Positions 1-9,035 of a DNA stretch of 42,583 nt are shown here, piece by piece (within the stretch, counting starts at the first letter, position 1; each line of letters opens with the position of its first letter). The stretch is from Pirellulales bacterium (GTDB lineage: Bacteria; Planctomycetota; Planctomycetia; Pirellulales; JACPPG01): positions 1 to 42,583 of the forward strand of contig DASYDW010000039.1 in NCBI GenBank assembly GCA_036499395.1, in the 5' to 3' direction. Made by a program: the position numbers and the translations under genes. The notes beneath the pieces were generated by a model that worked only from the letters and a program-made list of their open reading frames with translations, was not told the origin of the DNA and did not search any database.

Positions 1-43
1 CGACTGGCAACGACAACGTCGAATTGATACTCTCAGCCATGGT

Positions 44-98
44 GGCGTACTCCGGGGGAATTGGGTCTTAAGCAACCAAATTCAAACCCAAGTACGCC
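44..98. repeat. Imperfect inverted repeat past the acyltransferase pseudogene
   Basis: GGCGTACT (44-51) is the exact reverse complement of AGTACGCC (91-98), and an inner pair TTGGGT (61-66) / ACCCAA (86-91) extends the possible stem. It lies just beyond the 3' end of the minus-strand acyltransferase pseudogene. It could be a factor-dependent terminator or the edge of a small element. There is no T-run, so a classical intrinsic terminator is not supported. Confidence 0.3.
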
Positions 99-109
99 GC
101 CTTTTTCAA

Positions 110-1035
110 CTAACCCGTCCACAACATTCGGTTATATCTCACGCTTAAGACACGCCATCCAATGATTCCATGCATCAAGTACAGACTGTACGAAATGCTT
201 CCCAAGTACTGCAGGCTGCCCCAACCGAGCCAAGACGTTAATATTCGTCGTTGAATGGTAAACCAAAGGGAAGCCGTTGTCAGTAACGCGGCCCATTTAT
301 ACGGTGTAGGATCGGTCCAGAGTGAGGCAGCCACACAGGCCGCAACACATCCACACAGCCAAAAGGCAACCTCTCCGCCATACCACCAACGAGCGAAGAC
401 CCCCAACGCAAACATATACCAGGTATCCAGGCAGAGGCCTGTCACATGATACCAACCGGGCGCCGAGAGGATGGCTGGCAGGCCGTAAAATACGAACAGT
501 AGGAAGGGAGACGGGCGGTCGACACTCGACATCTTCTGCACAAGCCCCAGAAGGATGATGTATAGCAGATAAAACTGAACCTCATGGACCAGCGTCCAAA
601 AGACTGGTTCAATCGGCTGGTAGCCCAGTAAGGGGTAAATGTAAGCTACGTGGGCAGCAACGCAGCAAGGGGTGGGCAACTTTGCGGTGTGAATCCCAAG
701 TACTAAGCTGCTGAACAGCGTTCCGCCAACAGCCGCCACAATTGCCAGTCAGTACGGCGGGTCCAGGCGAAGAGAGCGCCTGACAGCGAACGTCGCGAGA
801 TAACGGCCATCAACACGTGTATGCGCAACGCTGTGCGCGATAACAAAGCAGAGATGACAAAGAAAACAGGAACTCCTAAGTTGCCGTACTGCAATACAGC
901 TCGCAGGCCTCCTAGCGCGCTGGTGTCGTCCACGTTCTCGAAGATACGATGACCGGTGAAGTGATAAAGCATTACGGCAACCGCCGCGAGTCCACGTAAG
1001 CCGTCAATGTACAGGAATCTTCCACGTGACCCGTT
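110..1035 (-). pseudogene. Acyltransferase-3 (OafA-like) pseudogene, frameshift plus nonsense
   Basis: This is a broken membrane acyltransferase of the acyltransferase-3 family, which O-acetylates or O-acylates surface sugars. The N-terminal family signature YIDGLRGLAAVAVMLYHF is readable at 1011-958, followed by VPVFFVISAL. After codon TCT (852-850) one G appears to be missing. Moving one frame over restores the expected FVIAHS and then RRSLRLDPPY. The next codon (751-749) is TGA where the family has TGG, so a second lesion is a Trp-to-stop change. Past it LAIV and the remaining membrane segments continue in one frame to a TAG at 110. The C-terminus ends about 20 residues after SYSLYLMHG and lacks the usual final segment with the IE-P motif. 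No ATG, GTG or TTG start exists in the N-terminal frame. The gene is therefore almost certainly dead. Its place at the distal end of the polysaccharide cluster suggests a former decoration enzyme. Confidence 0.85.
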
Positions 1036-1270
1036 CGGGTGGTGCGATACCGCGTTGCAGGAGGTGATATCGGGGAAGGGGGATGCGCCGCGGCAGCGCG
1101 GTGACGGATTCCCATGGCCAGGAATTTCAGCCCCGGAAGGGGGAACCGTGCTTTGCTGACGGGCTGGCTTTCGAAGAACCGTATCACATGCCCAAAGAAG
1201 GTCCTGTTTCCCGGACGTTCACGGAGAGGGTCAACCGTTTGCTTCCTGGGTTGGGGAGCTCTTTCTGATA

Positions 1271-1407
1271 CCGCGGCTAAAACGGGCGTCAGAGCCACAT
1301 TTGATTCTCCGCGATTCAGTCGCGCAAACGACCTCAGCTGGTCCTTCCATGAAACCTTCTAAGTGAATGTGATTCGAGTGCTCCCGAATCAAACGCTTTA
1401 GCCGCGG
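1271..1407. repeat. 11-bp perfect inverted repeat spanning the gap behind the GT39 gene
   Basis: CCGCGGCTAAA at 1271-1281 is the exact reverse complement of TTTAGCCGCGG at 1397-1407, which includes the TAA stop of the GT39-like gene. A second small repeat, TGATTCG / CGAATCA, lies around 1371-1391. The rest of 1036-1397 shows no recognisable gene on either strand. Long-range pairing in the 3' untranslated RNA is possible but unproven. Confidence 0.35.
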
Positions 1408-2864
1408 AAGGCGTTGCAAAGGGCGGCACGCGATCGTGTGCCTGTCGAAAGCATGCCCGTTATGCCAAACGATGCCACGATACAAAGCAGCGGCATGTAG
1501 CTAACTCTGAAGCGGCAAAACGACTCGGGGCCGCCGGACAAGGCCAACACGTAAATTGCCGGCAACCACAACGCGGCGAGCGCGCCAAAGCGACGCCGAA
1601 CAACGAGAAGTACCGTCCCCATAGCCTGTAATGCAAAGACTAAGATTTGAATCGTAAGTGCGCCCCAGCGAACTCCGTCCAAAGCCATCGTGGACTGTGC
1701 AGTGACCGCCCGATGAATTAGCTCATCAGATACATCCCCACTTTCATCTAGCACGTTGTCGCTGCCATATAGAAATCTCGCCAAACCATCACGGCCGGGA
1801 CCAAACAACTCGATCAACATCCCGTGCAGATGAAGCTTTGCGTAGATAATGGGATGATTTCTGATTACTTCCCATCCCTTCCCTTTCCAGGATTGCCAGA
1901 TATCACCACGTGATGCGCCAGGAGCGGCAGAACGCTCTAGTTCTTCTACTAGCCTGTCCCGTTCTACCTCGCGGCTGGTGCCGCGTAGTTCGGCCCGCAC
2001 GCCAGCCGCCTTATACTTCAAAACATTCACGGCTGTGACACACGAAATGTCCGGATAGTCTGCCACGCGAGCATTTCGCAGAATCCAAAGAGATGCCGGT
2101 GTCCACGCGATTAGACAAGCGGATAGGCTCATGAAAAGGGCTCGCCGCGTCCGGAGTGACTTGGCGCAAATAGGCAACACCAGAAACAGGGCCGGCGCCA
2201 ACAGCATAACGGGATGCACAATAATCGCGGCAGACATTAACAATGCACCAAGCCAAAGCTGCATCAGACCTTGGTCTCGCCAGTAACATGCGAGCAGCAA
2301 AAATATGGACGTAACGGCCAAGGCTGAGAATGCCTCGGTGAGAAGCAAATTCGCGTAGGTAATAGAAAGTGGGTCAATTGCCAGGAGCAGCGCGGCCCAA
2401 AGGCCCGTTCGCACATCGCTGACCAAACGGCCAGCGAGAAATGTCAGAGGGATCGTTGCTACGCTGAAGACGATCTGCAGGACGATGACGGCCTGCGGGA
2501 TCTCGCCGACGAGTCCATACACAATTGCAATGATCACCGGGTAACCCGGCGGCCGGTAAACGTCCGGCTCGTAGGGAGACTGACGCAGCTGCGAGTAACC
2601 GCGCCCCAAGGCAAGATTGGCGCCGATATTATGATAGCCCCACGAGTCATTTTCCATGAAGATAGTGACGTGGTTCCAATTCAATATCAATGGTAGCAAA
2701 CGGAGGATCATTCCCAGCAAGACCATTGCCATAAGTGGCGCTCGCCATGCTATTCCTACAGGATCAGTCAATGTGGTATGACTCATGGCTGTGAGAAACC
2801 ATTTTGATACTGGCGGGTTAGTACGCTCAGACAGGACTTCCTCGACGACTGCGCGCAAATCCAA
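1398..2864 (-). CDS. GT39/ArnT-like integral membrane glycosyltransferase
   Basis: A 488-residue multi-spanning protein of the PMT_2 / ArnT type, which transfers sugars from polyprenyl-phosphate donors to acceptors on the outer face of the inner membrane. The first large loop carries the family signature: an acidic MENDSWGYHNIGANLALGRG segment, then the RPPGYP motif that follows the second short loop. About ten hydrophobic segments follow, with a mostly soluble loop around residues 270-330. Translation from TTG at 2864 is open. The internal ATG at 2786 (MSHTTL) would drop 26 residues and starts just before the first membrane helix, but neither start has a clear Shine-Dalgarno sequence. It is a distal member of the exopolysaccharide block and probably adds a side sugar. 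The substrate cannot be read from the sequence. Confidence 0.8.
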   Translation of the reverse strand: MDLRAVVEEVLSERTNPPVSKWFLTAMSHTTLTDPVGIAWRAPLMAMVLLGMILRLLPLILNWNHVTIFMENDSWGYHNIGANLALGRGYSQLRQSPYEPDVYRPPGYPVIIAIVYGLVGEIPQAVIVLQIVFSVATIPLTFLAGRLVSDVRTGLWAALLLAIDPLSITYANLLLTEAFSALAVTSIFLLLACYWRDQGLMQLWLGALLMSAAIIVHPVMLLAPALFLVLPICAKSLRTRRALFMSLSACLIAWTPASLWILRNARVADYPDISCVTAVNVLKYKAAGVRAELRGTSREVERDRLVEELERSAAPGASRGDIWQSWKGKGWEVIRNHPIIYAKLHLHGMLIELFGPGRDGLARFLYGSDNVLDESGDVSDELIHRAVTAQSTMALDGVRWGALTIQILVFALQAMGTVLLVVRRRFGALAALWLPAIYVLALSGGPESFCRFRVSYMPLLCIVASFGITGMLSTGTRSRAALCNAFRG

Positions 2865-2925
2865 CTTCGAAAAGCTTCGACCGCCCCCCGGTCGGTGAAT
2901 ATTTTGCGGGTCGAAATTGGAGCAT

Positions 2926-3310
2926 TCATACCTTCATGAGCTGATGAGCAAAAGTAGATACCGATCGACAAAAATGCCATGTCCCCCCGAGCAGCGACCA
3001 GATAACCATCGACGACGTTTCGGGAATCGCGTTCACGCGCACATTGTCCAGGGCTGGGCCAAAGGCGGTAATCGAATCGGGATTGTCGTCCAAGCTCGAA
3101 AACGACAGTGTCGTCATGTTCGTGTTGGCGGTGAAAACAAATGCTTGATTAACCATACCGGGTTGTGATCCCCATCCGTGCCGCCCGAAAGAAAGTAGGT
3201 ATACGTATTCGATCCTGCATTTACGCTGGCAACGATTCCTAAGGTCTTGGTTGTGGGAAGGCCGTCTGCATTACCCGATATGTCAAAGAGCACCTGACAG
3301 GTTTGCCTGA
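2926..3310 (-). pseudogene. Truncated, frameshifted PEP-CTERM protein gene (choice-of-anchor-C-like)
   Basis: Two minus-strand frames together encode the C-terminal half of a secreted PEP-CTERM protein. The first reads LFDISGNADGLPTTKTLG and then TYFLSGGTDGDHNP. At about 3157-3159 one base appears lost (CCGG instead of CCGGG before TATGG). The next frame continues as NQAFVFTANTNMTTLSF, then FGPALDNVRVNAIPE and a hydrophobic tail starting TSSMVIWSLLGG. FGPALDNV shortly before a P-E-x motif is typical of the choice-of-anchor C type of PEP-CTERM protein. The signal peptide and N-terminal half are missing, because the FkbM gene ends just upstream at 3334. The tail loses its basic ending near a run of six C (plus strand, about 2983-2988). 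This is a dead gene that once encoded an exosortase substrate. Confidence 0.75.
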
Positions 3311-3333
3311 CGACCGCCGCGCCCATGCACATG

Positions 3334-4242
3334 CTAAACACGATCGGGCAGGCGAAGCGGCAATCGTGCGGAGAGCTTCGGAAGGCGCTCCTGCGGGATT
3401 GCAACGACATTCGTGAAGCCCTCACCCGTTGGCTCGTCGTCCTTCGTCATCCTTCGGAGCTCGATCCCCTTAATGGACGACGTGAAGCAAAAGAGACTGT
3501 ATTCGTGACGATTGGTTGCGCGCAGCACGTCGCCGACCGACGAGCCAAATCGTGCAAGCGCGGCCGGGTTGAGTTCGAGAAGCATCACGGGACGATTATG
3601 CTCCAAGAGCGCTTGCGCACCCTCGAGCATCAGCGATTCTGCGCCCTCGATATCGCATTTCAAATAATCTACGCGAAGTAGTTTACGGTCTTGAACGTAC
3701 TGGTCCAACGACGTTGCCGCGATTATTTCGGCGCGATACGTTTCCTCGATATCGATGGAGGTCGTGCCGGCGCCGAAGGTGGGCGTGATCGGTACGGTGC
3801 CGACCGCGGCTGCCACGGCAACTCGATTTACGGTTATCGCCGAAGCAAACTCATTCAGCACAACATTATTCTCGAACTTGGTGAGTTCGTCGGCCGAAAT
3901 CTCGAAAGCATGGACCTGCCCCGTCGGCGAAACCTTTCTTGCGGCCAGCAATGAGTAGTAGCCGAGGTTCGCCCCGACGTCGAAGACTACATCGCCGGGG
4001 CGTAAGTTCAGTTCCAGAAATCTTGTTTCAGCGTAGTCGCAGTAACCTGAATAATACAGGTACACGTCGAGCATATTTTTCAAGTGGAGTTGAAACCAGG
4101 CGCCGCGACGCTTGGCCACGACAACGCGGTCGCTGCGTAAACCGTATGACTGTATCATCGACGACATGATTTTCCAGCGCCCCGGAAAAGGAGGCGTTGA
4201 TTTGCCCAAAGCTAGTGTCAGGAGGTGCCCGATGCGATTCAT
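3334..4242 (-). CDS. FkbM-family SAM-dependent methyltransferase
   Basis: A 302-residue class I methyltransferase of the FkbM family, which usually O-methylates sugars in polysaccharide and natural-product pathways. SAM-binding motif I is VVFDVGANLGYYSLLAA at about residues 84-100. Further conserved blocks are VHAFEISADEL (the acidic residue that contacts the SAM ribose) and DYLKCDIEGAE in the middle of the Rossmann fold. ATG at 4242 is followed by about 60 residues before the fold, which fits the family. It lies 72 bp downstream of a GT4 gene on the same strand, which suggests methylation of the exopolysaccharide. The C-terminus runs up to the truncated PEP-CTERM pseudogene, so its last residues may derive from a recombination junction. 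Confidence 0.88.
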   Translation of the reverse strand: MNRIGHLLTLALGKSTPPFPGRWKIMSSMIQSYGLRSDRVVVAKRRGAWFQLHLKNMLDVYLYYSGYCDYAETRFLELNLRPGDVVFDVGANLGYYSLLAARKVSPTGQVHAFEISADELTKFENNVVLNEFASAITVNRVAVAAAVGTVPITPTFGAGTTSIDIEETYRAEIIAATSLDQYVQDRKLLRVDYLKCDIEGAESLMLEGAQALLEHNRPVMLLELNPAALARFGSSVGDVLRATNRHEYSLFCFTSSIKGIELRRMTKDDEPTGEGFTNVVAIPQERLPKLSARLPLRLPDRV

Positions 4243-4314
4243 TTGCGAATGAGGAATCGTTATACCGATCCATCGAATAGGCGCCGCGGCAAACGGTTGA
4301 GAATGTGCGTCCTG

Positions 4315-5403
4315 TCAGGATTCATAGCAGCTCAACAAATCACTTAAGGCGAGCAGCCTTCGAAGAAAATGCTCATGCGTCAACGACGCGGCGACATGCT
4401 CATGGGCGCGGCGCCCCATATTCTGAGTTCCCTCGGTATCCTCCCAAAGCTGGAGGATTCTCGCCTTGAGCTCCAGAGCATCGCCCGCCGGTACGATATA
4501 ACCAGTTACTCCGTCAATGATATGGTCGGACGCGGAGAGATCATCGGCGCATACGACGGCCTTGCCGTGCCACATGGCATTGCAGGCACTGGCTTCGCCC
4601 GCGCCCCGAACTCCCCCGGCATTGATTGTAATGACGACGAAGCGACTGCCAGCCATGAGCTTGGCGAATGAGGGTTCGACGGCGGACAAGATGATGACGT
4701 TGCTCGGTACGTTCAATCCCCGGATCACAGCCGGGTCCGTCGCCGATATCATTACCGGGATGCCGGTTCCGCGCACCGCTTCGCAGAGCGTCGCGTAGTC
4801 GCGTTTCGTATTGCCGCCTGAGAAAACATAATTGCCCGGAACAATCGCTATCGGCTGACTCTGCGAATGATTGGCTTTATAGGGCACGAAAACGAACCGG
4901 TTCTCAGGGACATCCAGATATTCCGCCTGCAGCCGAATTTGCACGCGCGAAAATACGACGCAGAGGCTACTGCCCAAGACCATCCATCGCAGCACTCTTC
5001 TCTTAAGCGGGGAAGCGCTCTCTGGATACAATTCGAACAATAGGATCCGTCGTTTCCAACGACCAAGGAAGTAGTTCAACACGCAAATTACTTGTCCCAA
5101 TCGATGCCCTCCGTTGGCGATCAAAACGGCATTGCCGCGCGTTCTCCACAACAGGTTGCACGCGAATAGAAAATCGCGAAGTAGCAACGCATTGGGGATG
5201 AAGGCTAATAGTCGAGGCAACGGCACAACTTGATCGCACAGTCGATCGCCCGCGGAATAGTCCTCGTAACAGACAAGGACGCCCTGCTGCGGCATCGTGT
5301 CGCCGACGCGATCCAGAATTGTGAAGTTCTGTCGCACGTCGTCAATACTTGGCGGTTCCAGAGCGACACGCGGAGGGCAATGACCGTGAGAAAGCGTACT
5401 CAT
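4315..5403 (-). CDS. GT4-like glycosyltransferase (GT-B fold)
   Basis: A 362-residue putative glycosyltransferase. The C-terminal half has the GT-B donor domain pattern: YVFSGGNTKRDY after the linker, then GAGEASACNAMWHGKAVVC, which corresponds to the EX7E-like region, and ITGY-type ending DGVTGYIVPAGDALEL. The N-terminal half is more divergent and has few recognisable acceptor-domain motifs. It has no signal peptide and is probably a cytoplasmic or membrane-associated enzyme adding one sugar of the repeat unit. The gene follows a 340-bp gap that contains an acyltransferase fragment and is itself followed by the FkbM methyltransferase. Confidence 0.8.
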   Translation of the reverse strand: MSTLSHGHCPPRVALEPPSIDDVRQNFTILDRVGDTMPQQGVLVCYEDYSAGDRLCDQVVPLPRLLAFIPNALLLRDFLFACNLLWRTRGNAVLIANGGHRLGQVICVLNYFLGRWKRRILLFELYPESASPLKRRVLRWMVLGSSLCVVFSRVQIRLQAEYLDVPENRFVFVPYKANHSQSQPIAIVPGNYVFSGGNTKRDYATLCEAVRGTGIPVMISATDPAVIRGLNVPSNVIILSAVEPSFAKLMAGSRFVVITINAGGVRGAGEASACNAMWHGKAVVCADDLSASDHIIDGVTGYIVPAGDALELKARILQLWEDTEGTQNMGRRAHEHVAASLTHEHFLRRLLALSDLLSCYES

Positions 5404-5431
5404 CGAAAAGACTCTTCCATTTGTGCAACGG

Positions 5432-5566
5432 CTACGCAGTCACGCGACGCGTGCCGCGACGCCGGAGGTACAGGTTGGGGTCATATACGAGAAACCTCTT
5501 CAGGGACAAAATAGGCTCCTCGATCAAATGCCATGACAGCACGGGTACGCGAAAAATGATGATCAT
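5432..5566 (-). pseudogene. Possible C-terminal remnant of an acyltransferase-3 gene
   Basis: In the 343-bp gap between the GT4 and EEP genes, a 44-codon minus-strand frame ending in TAG reads FRVPVLSWHLIEEPILSLKR and a basic tail. A hydrophobic helix followed by a Tyr/His-x-x-I-E-x-P-x-L-x-L-K pattern is the usual C-terminal end of acyltransferase-3 proteins. Upstream sequence (5567-5746) does not extend the similarity. This could be the last piece of a deleted gene. The match is short, so chance is possible. Confidence 0.4.
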
Positions 5567-5746
5567 TCTCGCCATTTTGACCGCCTGACCCCTCTCCCAT
5601 GCAAACTTCGCGGCAGTCGGTCGGCGCCCTCTGTGAAATACAAGGTGCTGAGATTGGCTTACTGACTGCCGGCCGTCGCAACTTTTTCAATCCGTGAACT
5701 CATACGGGGGGCATCGGCACGTGCCCTTTGCCGTTCGAGGCGTGCA

Positions 5747-6946
5747 TCAAAAGGAATCGCGAGCCTTAGCAAGGACCAAGTCGGCGACTAACGGCGTATG
5801 GTCCGAGCCAACATCCTGGGCGATCCAACAGCTTCGGCAGCGAAAAAACCCCGAGTCAAAAAGAATATGGTCGATCCTGGAGCCGTAACTCCAGCCCCGC
5901 ATGGCGCTATTCTTCGTATATCCGAAGCCGAACCCGCTTGTATTGAACGCGTTTGTCCAATGCGACCAGGTACTTCGATAGATCGCGCTGTCGACAGGCA
6001 TATTGAAATCCCCAGCGATGATCGTGGGACCGTCAAAATCGGCGATCCACGCTTCAAGTTCTTCCGACTCCCATAGTCGGTATTCCGTCTCTTCACGCAG
6101 CATCCAGCTTCGGGCAGGGTTCACAGCCGTTTGACGATCCAGGACTTTTTCGAGCCCCGGTCGCGGCGTTTGTAAATGCACACAACACAGCCCGACGTCG
6201 CCAACGGGATGCGCCACAAGACAGCGTAGCGCATTGACGGGCGGCCAAGGGGAATGGGGATGTGCCCGCACGGAGTGTTGCACGTCCCGCAAGGGAAAAC
6301 GAGAGGCGACGAGCAACTGCCCTTTGCGCAAGACTTGCCACTCCGGGGGGAACTCGAACTGCACCTCGGCGGAGCACTCCTGCAGAGCTACGAGATCCGC
6401 CTGCTCAGCGCGTACCAAATCCATCAGCGCGTTTTGGGCAATTGCACCTCCTTGAACATTGCAGGTCAGGACGCGCAGACTTGGTCCATTGGCTGCACCG
6501 ATTTGTCTGAGCGGCAATCGTAAGCCCATGATAGGAACTAAGAAAATCAATCCTCCCAACATCAAGGGCCCCAATGATCGACGATTGGCGCATGCGGCCG
6601 CGGGAATGAGAGCCGCTAAAGGAATCCCATACAGCCAACGCGGCGCATAAAGGAGAACTGTGGCAAACCACCAGCGGTCGCCGCATGTGCCGAGCAGTAT
6701 CCAAATCGATACGATGGCGATCAAATACGTCCATGCGGCGAGGCGTGCGGCTTTGCGAATTACGGTCAAAGCGGCGCTCGGTTTTCGGCGGTTGCTCTGT
6801 CCAACAATATTATCTTGAGTATGCACTTGCAGCATTTCGTGGCTCGGTGATTCACTGCGGCTTTCACCTCGCTTGGCGTTCAGCACGAGACGTTTTTGAT
6901 GACTAGCTATATCGTTATTTCGCGACGTAATCCGTTTTGTATTCAC
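5747..6946 (-). CDS. Membrane-anchored endonuclease/exonuclease/phosphatase (EEP) family protein
   Basis: A 399-residue protein with about three transmembrane helices near residues 65-140, followed by a complete EEP fold. The catalytic blocks are visible in order: RVLTCNVQG (metal-binding Asn), DLVALQECS (metal-binding Glu), IIAGDFNMP (Asp/Asn pair), RIDHILF and GSDHTPLVADL (catalytic His). The family cleaves phosphodiester bonds in nucleic acids, phospholipids or inositol phosphates. Proteins with this N-terminal membrane portion are common, but their substrate is largely unknown. Because it lies within an exopolysaccharide cluster, a role in envelope lipid or lipid-carrier phosphate chemistry is conceivable, but that is inference. 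The first 60 residues are polar and poorly conserved in appearance, so the true start may be internal. Confidence 0.85.
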   Translation of the reverse strand: MNTKRITSRNNDIASHQKRLVLNAKRGESRSESPSHEMLQVHTQDNIVGQSNRRKPSAALTVIRKAARLAAWTYLIAIVSIWILLGTCGDRWWFATVLLYAPRWLYGIPLAALIPAAACANRRSLGPLMLGGLIFLVPIMGLRLPLRQIGAANGPSLRVLTCNVQGGAIAQNALMDLVRAEQADLVALQECSAEVQFEFPPEWQVLRKGQLLVASRFPLRDVQHSVRAHPHSPWPPVNALRCLVAHPVGDVGLCCVHLQTPRPGLEKVLDRQTAVNPARSWMLREETEYRLWESEELEAWIADFDGPTIIAGDFNMPVDSAIYRSTWSHWTNAFNTSGFGFGYTKNSAMRGWSYGSRIDHILFDSGFFRCRSCWIAQDVGSDHTPLVADLVLAKARDSF

Positions 6947-7109
6947 CGCTTCCCTTTTTGTCGCCTGCCAGCATGGAGTGAACCGCTGCGCGCTTTTTGG
7001 CCGCGTTTTCGATTACGACCAGCATTCATGGCCGTTTACCAGGTGTACCCGGCAGAGTTCGGCGAAGTCGCCCTGGCATGAGTCATCTCAGTACCACAAC
7101 GAGCGGAGT

Positions 7110-9035
7110 TCATTTATTCTTGCCGACTATCTCGACGCTGGGTGCATGCTCGTACTCCGCCGACAATTCCTTGGCCGGCACATTGGCCGTTAAATGTTTT
7201 CGATAGGGAGCATTTCCTTCGTCGCCGTCGCGACCGAGCCAGTACTCGACGGCGTCCTCGCCAATCTCAATGCGACGTTTCCCGGGATATTGCGATGCCG
7301 AGATCTCGATGTCCTCCAACCCTACCCCGGCGTTTCCCTTCGACGCGCGCAACGAGACGAATTCGTTTCCTTTCCAATAACCAGAAAAGAATGTTTTGCG
7401 AGTAGACTGCAGTGGCACTTCAGCGAGTGGGCGGAGTGCCGTGAGAGCCCTCGCGACAACCCATTGTGACCAAGGATTGTCTGCAACATGAATCTCATCA
7501 CATTTCGCTGAGACAGCCTCTTGAAAGGCGGCTAAGGCGTTCTGCCCGTCGACCCACTGCAGGTAATTCCCCACCATTGGCCTGCGTTGCTCGCCCGAAG
7601 TGTCGTAGCCGGATAGCGAAATAATGTGGTGGTTGCTGCAAAGCTGATTTTTGTCGATAGCGTAGTCGCACTGCTCATGGCCCTCGAACGTAATCGCTTT
7701 CGCAAATTGCGTGCGGGACGGCTCGCCTAGCAGGAGGGCGTAAACGGAATTGTCGACGATGGTGCTAGTGGCGCCGGGTGTCTGACTAGTTAGGTAGATG
7801 CCACTTGCGCCCGCGTACAGTCCGCCGCCAACCGCAAGTATGGTATTGCTGCTTACTACATTTCGGTGCGCGGCATATCGTATGCGTACTCCGGTGGCGT
7901 TTAGCGAGTCTCCGTACTCCACATTTGGTCGATTCCAACATAGCATCACATTGCCGACAATTTGATTGTCATTCGCTGGATGCTCTTCGTTCGTGCCATT
8001 CAGCAGCACTCCGCGACCATCAAGAGGCAGCATCACATTATCCCGAATTTCCACGGACGTCGGCTGATAGCACCATACGCCGTAACCATTAGTCGCAATG
8101 GACAAGTGAGAGATGACGTTTCCGATCAGCCGTGATCCAGCCTCGTGGACATTGAACCCTGAATTACCACCAACTAGGACGTTACCGATGGCCACTACCT
8201 TGGGCGAAGTAACATTGGCAGGACCGGAGTGTCGGTTGGACGCGCCATCTTGTTCGCTTAGCAGCACGTTCCGACGCAACTCTACATCGCCATACCGAAG
8301 GAAGATGGCTTGCGCATCTTCGCCACCTGCCATGATCGTGCAGTTCTCAATCTTCAGGTTGTTAGCGTGAAAACTACGAACGCCGTGACTTCTGGGAGCC
8401 TTTTTGACTTGTCTCAAGACCAGGTTCCGAATGGTCACATTGTCGGCTTGGCGACCCTTGATCGGCGGCAAGATCTTGTCGTCTTCAGCCCAAGCCCCCG
8501 TGTAAACAACGATCCCGGGCATGGCCGCTTTGCCATCGGTATTGAACTCGATGACATGTCCGCGTCCGTCGATCGTCACATTTGGTGCCGCAATGACGAG
8601 TGCCGTCGTCGCTGCGATGTAGTCCCGATCCAGTACAATCCGCGAGCCGGGCTTCGTGATAAGGACAGCGCGCGGAAGATGCTTGGGATCTTGCGCCCTG
8701 GGAAGCAATGGCGCCTCATCGTCCAACAACAGAGCGCCAAAGGCACGTGCGGCCACACTCTGTGCAGACGTCGGCATTGTGGCCTGCGATTCTACACCTT
8801 CGTCCCCAGACAGCCGTGATCCGTGACCGAGGAACAATGAAAGTGCGATTACACGAACCCACCGGTGGGTGCCTACGATTGTTAGCACCGTAAGCGCTCT
8901 CCGGCATACCAGAACATTTCGAAGAGTCGCGATCGAGGTAGAACGCTGCGCTATTTGTCTCAAGCCGGTTTTCAGAGTTAGGTCGCGTCGGACCACGGCG
9001 CGGCTCACGTCACATTGTGCCGCAGATAAAGTCAT
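7110..9035 (-). CDS. Secreted right-handed parallel beta-helix protein (pectate-lyase-like fold)
   Basis: A 641-residue protein with long runs of beta-helix coils. Repeated patterns such as NVTIDGRGHVIEF, NVTIRNLVLRQV, NLKIENCTIMAGG, VELRRNVLL, VEIRDNVML and NQIVGNVML appear about every 20-25 residues from residue 145 to 440. This is the Pectate_lyase_3 / PbH1 repeat type found in polysaccharide lyases, C5-epimerases (AlgG-like) and phage-type depolymerases. A hydrophobic stretch (VRVIALSLFLGHG) near residues 61-73 probably belongs to the signal peptide, so translation may start downstream of the ATG at 9035. Its stop overlaps no gene, but its start overlaps the flippase stop by 4 bp (9032-9035), which implies translational coupling. 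It may edit or trim the polymer during export. No catalytic residue set could be assigned by eye. Confidence 0.8.
   Translation of the reverse strand: MTLSAAQCDVSRAVVRRDLTLKTGLRQIAQRSTSIATLRNVLVCRRALTVLTIVGTHRWVRVIALSLFLGHGSRLSGDEGVESQATMPTSAQSVAARAFGALLLDDEAPLLPRAQDPKHLPRAVLITKPGSRIVLDRDYIAATTALVIAAPNVTIDGRGHVIEFNTDGKAAMPGIVVYTGAWAEDDKILPPIKGRQADNVTIRNLVLRQVKKAPRSHGVRSFHANNLKIENCTIMAGGEDAQAIFLRYGDVELRRNVLLSEQDGASNRHSGPANVTSPKVVAIGNVLVGGNSGFNVHEAGSRLIGNVISHLSIATNGYGVWCYQPTSVEIRDNVMLPLDGRGVLLNGTNEEHPANDNQIVGNVMLCWNRPNVEYGDSLNATGVRIRYAAHRNVVSSNTILAVGGGLYAGASGIYLTSQTPGATSTIVDNSVYALLLGEPSRTQFAKAITFEGHEQCDYAIDKNQLCSNHHIISLSGYDTSGEQRRPMVGNYLQWVDGQNALAAFQEAVSAKCDEIHVADNPWSQWVVARALTALRPLAEVPLQSTRKTFFSGYWKGNEFVSLRASKGNAGVGLEDIEISASQYPGKRRIEIGEDAVEYWLGRDGDEGNAPYRKHLTANVPAKELSAEYEHAPSVEIVGKNK

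Noticed and set aside
972..1298. 108-codon minus-strand frame upstream of the acyltransferase pseudogene
   Set aside because: No family pattern; the acyltransferase N-terminus is readable in a different frame across its last part.
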